Shown: positions 1 through 8,790 of the stretch, piece after piece
Position numbering within the stretch: position 1 is the stretch's first letter
How the letters are laid out: each line of letters begins with the position of its first letter
Notes under the pieces: generated by a model
The model's database searches: none
The model's input: only the letters and a program-made list of their open reading frames with translations
What the model was told of the DNA's origin: nothing
Made by a program: the position numbers and the translations under genes
Assembly: GCA_037179515.1 (NCBI GenBank)
Contig: JAXCGZ010004399.1
Location: 1-17,500 of the forward strand
Direction of reading: 5' to 3'
Length of the DNA: 17,500 bases
Origin: Halocaridina rubra
Lineage: Eukaryota; Arthropoda; Malacostraca; Decapoda; Atyidae

Positions 1-16
1 AGTGGCATTTGGTGAT

Positions 17-1077
17 GTGACTGGTAAGGTGTCTGGGGTTGAAAGGGGGAGAGCGAGAGAAGGTGTGACATTATTGCTGAGTGAATGAATGGTAAATAAG
101 GTAGTGGAATGGAAAGAAGTGTCATCTAGGCTGATGTGGGTAAGGGCTAGGATAGGTAGGTAATGTTGGGCTTTTGTTAGTGCGATGGGCCAGGATGTGA
201 GATAAGTGAGGAAGAGCGGGATGAATTCTGGAATGAGTTAACTAGGTGTGTGGATGGTCTGAATAGAAGGAACTACGTAGTTGTCTTGGGTGACTTGAAT
301 GCCAGAGTGGGTGATGGAGAGGTAGAAGGTGTTGTAGGACAGTATGGGGTACCAGGTGGGAATGAGAGTGGCGAGAGACTGTTAGATATGTGTGTGGAGC
401 AAGAGTTGGTGATAGGTAATAGTTTTTTCAAGAAGTTGATAAATAAGTATACATGAATGAGAGTGGCAAATGGAAGAGTGAAAGAAAGAACACTGATGGA
501 TTATGTGTTAGTAGCAAAGAGCATGATTGGTAGAATGAAAGATGTGCATGCATTTAGGGGTGTGGCTGCTGGGATGTCTGATGATTTTTTGGTTGAAGCA
601 AGAGTGGTAGTAGCAAAAGAGTGGGGAAATGGAGTGGGGGGATGTAGAAGGGAAATGGTGAAGGAGGAAGAGTTGAAAAAGCCAGAGAAGAGACAGGAAT
701 ATCAGGACAGGTTGAAAGTGGTATATGACAGGGTGAAAGAAAGAGAAGTTGGGGAGTTAGAGGAGGAATGGGGATTGATGACAGAATGTTTTGTGGGACA
801 TGCAAGTGATGTGTGTGGAAAGAGGTTTGTTGGAGGTGACATGAGGAGGGGCAGCGAGTGGTGGAATGAAGGGGTGAAAATGAAGGTGGAAGAGAAAAAA
901 AGGGCCTTTGAGGAATGGCTGCAGTGTAAAAGTGGGGAGAAGTTTGAAAGATATAGAGAGAAAAATGTGGAAACCAAGTGGAAGGTAGAGGAAGAGATTA
1001 GGTTGGCAAATGTTAGTGGGGACAGGATTTTAGTAGGTCATATGAGGAAAATAAAAAGAAGTTTTGGAAAGAAGTGA
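17..1077 (+). pseudogene. RTE-1 endonuclease domain and start of linker (broken)
   Basis: This is the remnant of the LINE endonuclease that nicks target DNA for target-primed reverse transcription. Positions 17 to about 185 encode KVSGVERGRAREGV, homologous to RTE-3, in another frame from what follows, so there is a frameshift near 190-210. From 250 to 1077 one frame is open apart from a TGA at 454-456, in a KYT-MRVANGRV context. Visible motifs are GDLNARVG (near 290-310), NESGERLLDMC, and LMDYVLV (near 500). The expected catalytic SDH motif reads SDD in GMSDDFLVEARV (near 574-610), so the catalytic histidine is lost. RTE-3 keeps SDH at the same place. The rest, to 1077, is a charged linker between endonuclease and RT. 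The N-terminal part lies outside the window. Confidence 0.8.
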
Positions 1078-2791
1078 AGAGAGTAAGGAAGGGTGGATCG
1101 AGGATGGAAGAGACAGTGAAAGATGTGAATGGACAGATGTTAAGAGGGAACGATGCAAGGAAAAGATGGGCTGAATATTTTGAGAGTTTGCTGAATGTTG
1201 AGGAAGATAGAGAGGCAGCTATAGTGGCAGTGGGGGTGTTCAAGTGCCTGTAATGGGGGATGAAAATGAGAGAGAGATTACAAGAGAGGAGGTGAAAAGG
1301 GCATTGTAGGAAGCAAAAGCAGGAAAAGCGCTTGGAATGGATGGTGTGAGAGCGGAGATGTTGAAAAAGGGGGTGTGACTGTATTGGAATGGTTAGTGAG
1401 AGTGCTTAATATATGCTTTATGTTGTCAATGGTGCCAGTGGAATGGGTGATTGCTAGTATAGTGCCCCTATGCAAAGGTAAGGGAGATGTGTATGGATGC
1501 AGTAATTTTAGGGGTATAAGTTTGTTGAGTGTGGTAGGAAAAGTGTATGGTAGGATACTGGTTAATAGGATTAGGGATAAGACAGAAAATGTGATCGCAG
1601 AAGTACAGAGTGGTTTTAGGAGAGGTAGAGGTTGTATAGATCAGATTTTTATAGTTAGGCAGTGATGTGAGAAATATTTAGCAAAAGGTAAGGATGTGTA
1701 TTATTTATTTTTGGATCTGGAGAAAGCGTATGATAGAGTTGATAGAGAGGCAATGTGGAATGTTTTGAGATTATATGGAATCAATGGTAAATTGTTGCAT
1801 GCAGTGAAGAGTTTGTATGAGGGCAGTAGAGCTTGTGTTAGGGTAAGTGAGTGAGTGGTTTCCAGTGAGTGTGGGACTGAGACAAGGATGTGTGATGTCA
1901 CCATGGCTGTTTAATTTGTATATTGATGGAGTCGTAAGAGAGGTGAATGAGCGAGTGCGTGGTCGAGGTTTGAAAATTGTAGATGGGGATGATAACGAGT
2001 GGGAGCTGAATCAGTTGCTGTTTGCAGATGATACTGTGGTGGTGGCAGATTCAGAGGAAAAGCTGTGTCAGTTAGTGTCAGAATTTGGAGTGGTGTGTGA
2101 GAGAAGGAAGTTGTGAGCGAATGTGGGAAAGAGTAAGGTTAGGAGGTGTACAAGAAATGAGGATGGTGCTTGATTGAGTGTTATGTTGAATGGAGAGACA
2201 CTTGAGGAAGTTGATCAGTTTAAGTATTTAGGCTCGGTTATAGCTGCAAATGGTGGAGTGGAAGCAGATGTAAGTCACAGAGTGAATGAAGGATGTAAAG
2301 TGTTGGGTGCATTGAAAAGAGTGATGAAGTATAGAGGGTTTGAAATGAATGTTAAGAAAGTTTTGTATGAGAAAGTGGTTGTGTCAACTGTGGCGTATGG
2401 ATCAGAGTTATGGAACATGAAAGTAAGTAAGAGACGGAAACAAAATATGTTTGAGATGAAATGCCTGAGGAGTATGATTGGTGTTTCTCGGCTGGATAGG
2501 GGTAGGAATGAAGTGGTGAGAGCAAGAACGGGTGTGAGGAGAGAAATTGCAGACAGAGTAGATATGAATGTTCTGAGATGGTTTGGCCATGTGGAAAGGA
2601 TGGATGATGAAAGACTGCTGAAAAAGGTGTTGAATGCGAGAGTTGATGGGAGAAAAGCTAGAGGGAGGCCTAGGTTTGGGTGGATGGATGGAGTAAGGAG
2701 AGCCCTGAATGATAGGAGGATGGATGTGAGGGAAGCAAGTGAGCATGCTAGGAATAGGAATGAGCGGCGAGAGATTGTGACGCAGCTCTGA
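1078..2791 (+). pseudogene. RTE-1 reverse transcriptase and C-terminal domain (broken)
   Basis: This is the reverse transcriptase of the LINE, read in several frames. Recognisable blocks are RWAEYFESLLN (near 1165), the fingers region WVIASIVPLCKGKGD (about 1445-1490), FRGISLLSVVGKVYGRIL (about 1510-1560), QSGFRRGRGCIDQ, motif A LDLEKAYDRVDRE (about 1710-1750), GLRQGCVMSPWLFNLYID (about 1870-1930), the catalytic LLFADDT box (about 2018-2040), the thumb motif QFKYLGS (about 2218), and a C-terminal stretch ending at the TGA 2789-2791 with LRWFGHVERM and ARGRPRFGWMDG. Disruptions include a TAG at about 1308, a frameshift near 1370, a TGA after IVRQ at about 1665, a break at 1850 and a TGA at 2114. 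The last 205 codons (2174-2791) are intact. The C-terminal block is shared with RTE-2. Confidence 0.85.
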
Positions 2792-3037
2792 TGGGCATCT
2801 GCTGTTGCCACGAGGCTTCATCTTATAGAGGTAGCCCTGTGGTAGGGGCAGTAGGGGAGTTGGCAGTTGTGAAGCGACACAGGTTGTGGAAGAGCCGGGA
2901 GGATGGGCTGTGGCACTCCAGCAGTGCCATCTGAACAGTCGCTAGCTCCCTCGTCATTGCCCATAGAGCAAAGTAATCCCCTTATTGTTTACTTTTTTTA
3001 TGTTGGCTCCCCCAATTACAGGGAGAAACAGCCAAGG
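2792..3037 (+). other. RTE-1 3' UTR with two hairpins
   Basis: Untranslated tail between the ORF stop and the (TAGA)4 tail. It holds a perfect 7-bp hairpin, TGGCACT / AGTGCCA, at 2911-2929. A second hairpin of 6 bp, TTGGCT (3003-3008) with AGCCAA (3030-3035), has additional CCC/GGG pairing inside it and lies 2 bp from the tail. In LINEs a 3'-terminal stem-loop commonly serves as the reverse transcriptase recognition site; that role here is inferred. This 3' UTR is not recognisably the same as those of RTE-2 and RTE-3, so RTE-1 is a different family. Confidence 0.6.
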
Positions 3038-3053
3038 TAGATAGATAGATAGA
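3038..3053 (+). repeat. (TAGA)4 microsatellite tail of RTE-1
   Basis: Four TAGA units follow the RTE-1 3' hairpin and precede CR1-derived sequence. Short tandem tails are typical of RTE-like and CR1-like 3' ends, so this marks the 3' boundary of RTE-1. Confidence 0.85.
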
Positions 3054-4670
3054 CCTCCTAGCTTAGCGAATTCCAATTATCAACTTCCCTTACACTAAAA
3101 AAGTACTTCCTTACATCCTGCAATAAAATTTTCTTGCGAAACTTCAAACTATGACCTCTAGTTCTAGTGCCAGCCATATCAAAATATCGACCCCTATCCA
3201 CTCTGTCAAAACCATGAAGAAATTTAAAAACCGTCACCATATCCTCCTCAATATTCTAGCTTCAAGTGATGGTAAGTCTAATTCCTTCAGCCTCTCCTCA
3301 GGCCTGAGATTGCGTATTTCTGGCACCAGTTTTGTGGCATGTCTTTGAACGTTTTCCAGCTTGCCTACGTGCCTTTTCAAGCGCGTATTCCAAAAGGGGG
3401 CAGCATATTCAAGCAATGGCCTCACGTAGGTTACATAAATATTTCTGAACATTTCCTTATCCTTGTGCCTGAAGGCTACAATTGCTAAGAAAGCATATGC
3501 TGCCCTTACTATGCCATTTATATGCATTTCTGGAGACAAATCTGCCAGTATGTTTACTCCTAGATCTCTCTTATTCTTCGTTTCTTGAAGTTCTACTCCT
3601 GCCACTGAGTAGCCAAGATTGGGCATTCTTGTACTTGTACCCAATCTCATTACCTTACATTTTAAAGTATTTAATTTCATTAGCTGCTTTTCTGACCACT
3701 CATGCAGACTATTTAGATCTTCCTGAAGTTCTCTACAATTATTTTCGTTTCTTACTTTTTTCACAATCTGTGAATCATCTGCAAACATACTCATGAATGA
3801 ATTTATAGACTCTGGTAGGTCATTTATATATGCAAGGAACAAAAGCGGCCCTAAACCTGAACCCTGTGGAACTCCACTACTAACTCTTCTTCATTCAAAC
3901 ACTGAGTGTCTTACTTCAACTCTCTGTTCCCTTCCTTCTAAGTAAGTTTTTATCCATTCCAAGACATTTCCACCTATTCTTGCTATTTCTTGCAGCTTCT
4001 TAATAAGTCTTCTGTGTGGGACAGTGTCAAATGCTTTCTGGACATTTAAGAATATCCCCTCTGCCCAGCCTGCTCTTTACTCTAAGATTTGGCTTACCTC
4101 ATCATAAAATTCTAATAAGTTTGTTACTATTGATCTACCTTCTCTGCAGCCATGTTGTCTCACTGACAAAAAGTTGAAGGATTGCGAGTGAAGAAAGATA
4201 TGTTTCATTAGTAGTTTCTCCATAACTTTGCAAACTATGCTGGTCAAGGAAACAGGTCTATAGTTTAGAACCGTATCCCTCCCTGCCTTTTTGAAGATAG
4301 ATATCACGTTTGCTTGTTTCCACTATCTTGGAATCTTCCCTGACTCCAGCGACTTTTTAAATATGATACTTAGTGCCGCTTATATTGACTTACCACATTT
4401 CTTAAGTATATAAGGGGATATATCATCAGGACCTGTGGCTTTATGGACATCTAATTCCATCATTACTTTGCATACCTCTGTGGTTGAAAAGATGGTGTTC
4501 TCTAATACCGGCCCTTGAGGTTCTATCTCTACAATCTGAAGGGGTGGGGTATTTACTACTGTAAATACTGACTGAATGTCTTTGTTCAGTTCTTCGCAGA
4601 TCTCTTCATCCATCTCACTGATGCTTCCATACACTCTCGTAAGCATAAAACCTGTTCTTTGACCTTCCAT
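3054..4670 (-). pseudogene. CR1-A ORF2, reverse transcriptase half (broken)
   Basis: This is a degenerate RT of the CR1/Jockey-like group on the - strand. It reads in pieces: the linker HKATGPDDISPYILKKC (4380-4670), VLNYRPVSLTSIVCKVMEKL and the QHG-REGRS block (4077-4307), the palm with INDLPESINS followed by MFADDSQI (3234-3842), and the C-terminal TRTRGHSLKFRKK and DNWNSLS block (3058-3240). Between 3843 and 4076 the palm A motif and the QGSV region are present only as a degraded, interrupted stretch. The FADD catalytic pair is kept, but the frame is broken at several points, so no functional protein is expected. The order and spacing match CR1-B. Confidence 0.8.
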
Positions 4671-5592
4671 TTTCCTCTGATAAAGCTGTGGAAAAGCTTG
4701 GGATTTTCTTTAGCTTTCCTGGTGATATCCCTTTCATAGTCTCTCTCTGCCTCTCTTCTTTTACTTACATAATCATTTCATGCTCTTTTGTAGGCTTGCC
4801 AGGCATTTAGGTTTTTTCTCCTCATATACCTTTTCCAGCATTTGTCTCTCTACTCATTAGCTCTCTTACACTTATTATTGAACCATTTCTCTTTGAAATG
4901 AATTACTCCTATTTTGGTGACAGGCATGAGTATGCAGCAATCTACTATCTTCCCATATTCCTCACAAAAGATGTTGTACATTTTTTTTGCATAGATTTGT
5001 TGTCATTATAAGGTCCTCCAGTAATCTCCTTTCGGATATTTCCTCCTTGTGTTCTCAGTGCCTCTACTCTCAGGTAGACCATCTTCAATAATATACTCCA
5101 TCAACAACACACAGTGGTCACTCTTTCCAATTGGTGGTTCATACTCAATTTTTTCAATATCCAATACATTATCTGTGAATACTTGATCAAATAGCGATGG
5201 CTCATCCCCACCCCTGGCCCTTGTTGGTTTCAGTACATGTTAGTGTAGGATATTCCCTTGTATGCAGTCTAGGAATCTTGCCCCAAATACGTCCTCGCCA
5301 CTGTGTGGTTTAAGATTTAATCAATCTATATCTCTATGATTAAAATCTCCCATAATAAAAATCCTACATTTTGTCTCCCATGCAATGTTAACAACTGAGT
5401 TTATGACTTCAATAGTGCTTGTATGATTTTCCTCATAAACTTCTAGCCTATGTTGGTTCCTTGGTGGGTTTTATACAACAGTTATCATAATGTTCTCTAA
5501 CCCAGTATTTATACGAGCAACAAGAAATTCCTTGAACTCACTTTCAATAGCAAAGTTAATTTCTTCAGACTGAAACCTTTTACTAATGAGCA
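4671..5592 (-). pseudogene. CR1-A ORF2, endonuclease half (5'-truncated, broken)
   Basis: This is the endonuclease and linker remnant of CR1-A on the - strand. Recognisable on translation are MGDFNHRDID (about 5320-5352), followed at once by a TGA where CR1-B has tryptophan, then RARGGDEPSL (about 5185-5215) and IGKSDHCVLLMEYIIED (about 5088-5140), which keeps the SDH motif. The N-terminal catalytic Asn and Glu motifs are missing because of the 5' truncation at about 5592. Stops and indels are scattered throughout. The identification rests on direct base-level similarity to CR1-B. Confidence 0.75.
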
Positions 5593-5606
5593 GTGTGTGT
5601 GTGTGT
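5593..5606. repeat. (GT)7 at the 3' end of CR1-B
   Basis: Seven GT units lie between the truncated 5' end of CR1-A and the CR1-B tail. They may be the element's own (AC)n tail on its sense strand or target-site microsatellite; the far larger (GT)n at 10081 on the other side of CR1-B keeps both options open. Confidence 0.8.
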
Positions 5607-5634
5607 GATTACCTAATTGTGATTACCTAATTGT
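5607..5634 (-). repeat. Two tandem 14-bp 3'-terminal repeats of CR1-B
   Basis: The 14-bp unit ACAATTAGGTAATC (sense, - strand) occurs twice in perfect tandem (5634-5621 and 5620-5607). CR1- and L2-like elements often end in a few copies of a short family-specific repeat, so this marks the element's 3' terminus. Confidence 0.8.
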
Positions 5635-5638
5635 GTTT

Positions 5639-5671
5639 ACGGGAAAGAGCCCAAAGCTCGTATCTTCCCGT
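5639..5671 (-). promoter_or_regulatory. CR1-B 3' UTR stem-loop (putative RT recognition hairpin)
   Basis: ACGGGAA (sense strand, at 5671-5665) pairs with TTCCCGT (5645-5639), a 7-bp stem. Inside it GAGC (5659-5656) pairs with GCTC (5650-5647) around a 5-nt loop. The hairpin ends 4 bp before the 14-bp terminal repeats. The pairing is seen in the sequence; a role as the RT docking site is inferred by analogy with other LINEs whose 3' stem-loop is needed for retrotransposition. Confidence 0.6.
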
Positions 5672-5695
5672 CTCCTCATCGGTTCCATTTTATAC
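5672..5695 (-). other. CR1-B proximal 3' UTR
   Basis: A short stretch between the ORF2 stop (TAA at 5698-5696) and the 3' hairpin. The whole 3' UTR, from the stop to the 14-bp repeats, is only about 60 bp, which is compact. Confidence 0.6.
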
Positions 5696-7012
5696 TTAGT
5701 GATGCTTATCATACCTGTCCTTAAAACTATGAATTGAGATAGCATTAACTATCTCCTCGCTTAGCCAATTCCAATTATCAACTACTCTTACACTGAAAAA
5801 GTATTTCCATACATCCTGCAAAGAAGTTTTCTTACGAAGCTTCAAACTATGACCTCTAGTTCTAGAGCCAGCCATATCAAAATATCGATCCCTATCCACT
5901 CTATCATAACCATGAAGGCATTTAAACACTGTCACCATATCCCCCCTCACTCTTCTAGCTTCGAGTGATGGTAAGTCTAATTCCCTCAGCCTCTCATCAT
6001 AACTGAGATTGCGTATTTCTGGCACCAGTTTCGTGGCATGTCTTTGAACCTTTTCAAGCTTAGCTATGTGCTTTTTCAAGTGCGGATTCCAAAAGGGGGC
6101 TGCATATTCGAGTTTTGGCCTCACATAGGTTACATAAATATTTCTGAACATTTCCTTGTCCATGTGCCTGAAGGCTACCCTTACATTTGATAAGAATGCA
6201 TATGCTGCCCTTACTATGCCATTTATATGTATTTCTGGAGACAAATCTGCCAGTATGTTTACTCCTAGATCTCTCTCATTTTCTGTCTCTTGAAGTTGTA
6301 CTCCAGCCACCGAGTAGTCAAGCTTGGGCCTTCTTGCACTTGTACCCATTCTCAGTACCTTACATTTTGAAGTATTGAATTTCATTAGCCACTTTTCTGA
6401 CCACTCATGCAGATTATTTAGATCCTCCTGAAGTTCTCTACCATTGTTCTCGTTTTTTACTTTCTTCACAATCTTTGCATCATCTGCAAACATATTCATG
6501 ATTGAATTTACACACTCTGGTAGGTCATTTACATATACAAGGAACAAAAGTGGCCCTAAAACTGAACCCTGTGGAACTCCACTACTAGCTCTTCTCCATT
6601 CAGACACTGAGTGTCTTACTCTAACCCTCTGTTCCCTTCCTTCTAAGTAAGTTTTTATCCATTCCAAAACATTCCCACCTATTCTAGCCATTGATTGTAG
6701 CTTCCTAATAAGTCTCCCATGTGGAACAGTGTCAAACGCTTTCTGGAAGTCTAGGAATATGCAGTCTGCCCAGCCCTCTCTTTCCTGTTAGATTTGGCTT
6801 ACCTCATCATAAAATTCTAATAAGTTTGTTACTGTTGATCTACCTTCTCTGAAGCCATGTTGCCTCACTGACAAAAAGTTGAAGGATTCCAAGTGAAGAG
6901 AGATATGTTTCCTTAATAGTTTCTCCATAACTTTGCAAACTATGCTGGTCAAGGAAACTGGTCTATAGTTCAGAGCCATATTCCTCCTTCCCTTTTTGAA
7001 GATATGTATCAC
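5696..7012 (-). pseudogene. CR1-B ORF2, reverse transcriptase half (one in-frame stop)
   Basis: This is the RT domain, which copies the LINE RNA at a nicked target. Read on the - strand in a single frame, it runs from the SINE junction at 7012 to a TAA at 5696-5698 with only one internal stop, TAA at 6788-6790. Motifs in order are ALNYRPVSLTSIVCKVMEKL, VRQHGFREGRSTVTNLLEF, palm motif A DCIFLDFQKAFDTVPHG, SSGVPQGSVLGPLLFLVYVN, the catalytic MFADDAKI, the thumb region with ERDLGVNILADLSPEIHING, and a C-terminal YVRPKLEYAAPFWNP block followed by VQRHATKLVPEI. All palm aspartates are present. Excising the 206-bp SINE brings this frame into register with the endonuclease half. The codon before the internal stop is Ile and the next is Gln, so the stop may be a point substitution. 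Confidence 0.88.
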
Positions 7013-7027
7013 TGGCTAGTACAGTGG
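7013..7027 (+). promoter_or_regulatory. SINE Pol III box A
   Basis: TGGCTAGTACAGTGG fits the tRNA box A consensus (T R G Y ... A ... G G), the internal RNA polymerase III promoter element recognised by TFIIIC. Confidence 0.75.
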
Positions 7028-7060
7028 TAACGCGCTGGCTTCGCATTCATGAGGTCGAAA

Positions 7061-7069
7061 GATCGGTTC
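7061..7069 (+). promoter_or_regulatory. SINE Pol III box B
   Basis: GATCGGTTC matches the box B consensus GWTCRANNC at 8 of 9 positions, the A at position 6 being G. It lies 33 bp after box A, close to normal tRNA spacing, which supports a tRNA-derived head. Confidence 0.68.
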
Positions 7070-7187
7070 CCGTCCAAGACCGAGAGTTTAAGCTGTTTAC
7101 TGGCAGGAACTGCTGTGGGTGGACACCACAGTGGGGGGTTGGGGCTTACCCTGGCTGACGAATACCCATTGTATTGAAATGGAAATA

Positions 7188-7190
<3 letters not shown>

Positions 7191-7218
<28 letters not shown>
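7191..7218 (+). repeat. (ATT)n tail of the SINE
   Basis: About nine ATT units directly follow the SINE body. This is its 3' tail and abuts CR1-B sequence at 7219. Confidence 0.85.
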
Positions 7219-8694
7219 TGCTTGTTTCCAGCATCTTGGAATCTCCCCCGACTCCAGTGACTCCTTAAATATGATACTTAGTGCCACTGATATTGTGTTT
7301 GCGCATTTTTTAAGCACATGAGGGGATATGTCATCAGGACCTGTAGCTTTATGAACATCTGTGGCTGTAAGGTTGATGTTCTCTAATACCGGCCCTTGAG
7401 CTTCTATCACTGCAATCTGAGGGGGTGGGGTATTTTCTACTGTAAATACTGACTGAAACTCCTTGTTCAATTCTTTGCAGATCTCTTCATCCGTCTCAGT
7501 GATGCTTCCATCCGTTCTCTTTAGCCTTAAAACCTGTTCTTTTACCTTCAGTTTTCCTCTGATAAAGCTGTGGAAAAGCTTGGGATTTTCTTTAGCCTTC
7601 CTGGTGATGTCCCTCTCATAGTCTCTCTCTGCCTCTCTCCTTTTACTTAGGTAGTCATTTCTTGCTCTTTTGTAGGTTTGCCAGGCATTTATGTTTTTTC
7701 TCCTCCTATACCTTTTCCAGCATTTGTCTCTCCACTCCTTAGCTCTTTTACACCCATTATCGAACCATTTCTCTCTGGCATGAATTACACCTACTTTGGT
7801 GACAGGTATGCAGCAATCTACTATCTTCCCATATTTCTCACAAAAGATGTCATACATTTCTTGTACAGATTTTTTGTAAAATAAGGTTCTCCAGTCAATA
7901 ACTGCAAAAAGCTCATTCATTTTGATGTAATCTCCTTTCGGATAGTTCCTCCTCATGTCCTCAGTGCCTCTACTCTCAGGAAGAATGTCTTCAATGATAT
8001 ACTCCATCAACAACACACAGTGGTCACTCTTTCCAATTGGTGGTTCATACTCAATTTTTTCAATATCCAACACATTATCTGCGAACACTAGATCAAGTAG
8101 TGATGGCTCATCCCCACCCCTGGCTCTTGTTGGTTCCATTACATGTTGGTGTAGGAAATTTCCTTGTACGCAATCTAGGAATCTTGCCCCGAATGAGTCC
8201 TCACCACTGTGTGGGTCAAGATTTATCCAATCTATCTCTTTATGATTAAAGTCTCCCATAATCAAAATCCTACATTTTTTTTCCCGTGCCATGTTAACAA
8301 CTGAGTTTATGACTTCAATAGTACCTATATGACTTTCCTCATAAACTTTAAGCCTATTTTGGTTCCTTGGTGGGTTGTATACAACAGTTATTATAATGCT
8401 CTCTGACCCAGTATTTATGCGAGCAACAAGAAATTCCTTGAACTCACTTTCTATAGCCAAGTTTATATCTTTAACTTGAATCCTTTCACTTATGAGCAGT
8501 GCTATCCCTCCACCAGTCCTCTCAGATCTTTCAACCCTTAGTATTCTGAAACCCTTAGGAAAAACTGTGACACTGTTTATGTCCTCACTCAACTTAGTCT
8601 CTGTAATTGCTACTATATCTGCCTTACTGTTGTGAATCCTATCTTTTAATTCTACTGCCTTACCAGCTAATCCATCCGCATTTGTGTATAACAA
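7219..8694 (-). pseudogene. CR1-B ORF2, endonuclease half and linker (open, ends at SINE)
   Basis: An uninterrupted - strand frame encodes the APE-type endonuclease that nicks genomic DNA. Counting from the TTG at 8694 as residue 1, the catalytic signature residues are in place: Asn5 in YTNADGL, Glu32 in AITETKL, then VVYNPP, IMGDFNHKEIDW (about residue 145), SLLDLVFAD, and GKSDHCVLL (about residue 222). A basic linker with KRYRRRKN follows, then DVHKATGPDDISPHVLKKC leading into the RT. The frame is open upstream to 8790 with no ATG, so ORF2 translation must use a frameshift, reinitiation or a non-AUG start. A 27-nt in-frame deletion relative to CR1-A at 7360/7361 removes about nine residues before HKATGPDD. 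The frame then runs into the SINE and is lost. Confidence 0.88.
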
Positions 8695-8696
8695 TC

Positions 8697-8790
8697 TTAA
8701 TGAGGCCCCATCCCCTGATCTTCTGTCATTATCTTCTTTATCTCCCCTTTGTCTGGAAGAACTCTGTAATGAAAATTTTTCTTCTCTTCT
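8697..8790 (-). other. ORF1/ORF2 overlap with putative -1 frameshift heptamer
   Basis: ORF2 is open in the -1 frame relative to the ORF1 tail from the TGA at 8793-8791 down to the ORF1 stop at 8699-8697, a 94-nt overlap. Within it the sense strand reads A AAT TTT at 8778-8772, in the correct ORF1 register for simultaneous -1 slippage (AAT TTT to AAA TTT). The ORF2 frame has no ATG in the overlap. I found no convincing strong stem or pseudoknot just downstream, only a possible 5-bp TCTTC/GAAGA pairing. Termination-reinitiation is an alternative. Confidence 0.45.

Larger units (their letters stand above)
1..3053 (+). mobile_element. RTE-1: decayed RTE-like non-LTR retrotransposon (LINE), 5' end outside window
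   Basis: This is the sense strand of an APE-type LINE. In order it carries a partial apurinic-type endonuclease, a linker, a reverse transcriptase with a FADD box, a C-terminal domain with WFGHVERM and GRPR motifs, a 3' UTR and a (TAGA)4 tail. A single-ORF LINE with this C-terminus and a short microsatellite tail fits the RTE-like group; the clade is inferred, not tested. The reading frame shifts several times and has multiple stops, so the copy is dead. Its tail ends exactly where the neighbouring CR1-A copy begins part-way through its sequence, which suggests RTE-1 inserted into CR1-A. The sense strand is strongly G-rich and C-poor, as in the other RTE copies here. Confidence 0.85.
3054..5592 (-). 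mobile_element. CR1-A: CR1-like LINE, truncated at both ends
   Basis: This segment is collinear with CR1-B (about 5755-8500 minus the SINE) and runs on the - strand. Its 5' end stops inside the endonuclease at the shared sequence GAGCAGTG (5588-5595), where it meets the 3' tail of CR1-B. Its 3' end stops before the last ~20 codons of ORF2 and the whole 3' UTR, at the RTE-1 tail. It carries many stops and frameshifts and is clearly older than CR1-B. It has no SINE at the site occupied in CR1-B (empty site near 4306). Relative to CR1-B it lacks about 33 bp near 5025, flanked by a short repeated CAGT/GT motif. Confidence 0.85.
7013..7218 (+). mobile_element. tRNA-Ala-like SINE with (ATT)n tail, inserted in CR1-B ORF2
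   Basis: A tRNA-derived SINE on the + strand. It opens with a tRNA D-arm-like box A (7013-7027), then an anticodon-arm-like segment GGCTTCGCATTCATGAGG resembling tRNA-Ala with a CGC anticodon, then a box B (7061-7069). A unique body follows and it ends in AAATAAAG plus (TATT)/(ATT)n at 7191-7218. There is no acceptor stem, so the tRNA head begins at tRNA position 8. CR1-A carries the corresponding uninterrupted site near 4306, proving insertion. No clear target-site duplication is visible: the left flank ends ATCAC and the right flank starts TGCTTG, where CR1-A has ATCACGTTTGCTTG. On the - strand the tail reads as a run of Asn codons in ORF2. Confidence 0.82.

Noticed and set aside
2275..2811. 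178-codon and 137-codon - strand open frames over the RTE-1 C-terminus
   Set aside because: Antisense shadows of a conserved coding segment with recognised WFGH and GRPR motifs on the + strand.
3151..3348. + strand frames over CR1-A and CR1-B (for example 3482-3796 and 7955-8249)
   Set aside because: They are antisense to LINE coding sequence with recognisable RT or endonuclease motifs on the - strand.
7013..7080. A functional tRNA-Ala gene
   Set aside because: There is no acceptor stem, box B is imperfect, and the segment continues into a SINE body and (ATT)n tail inside an ORF.
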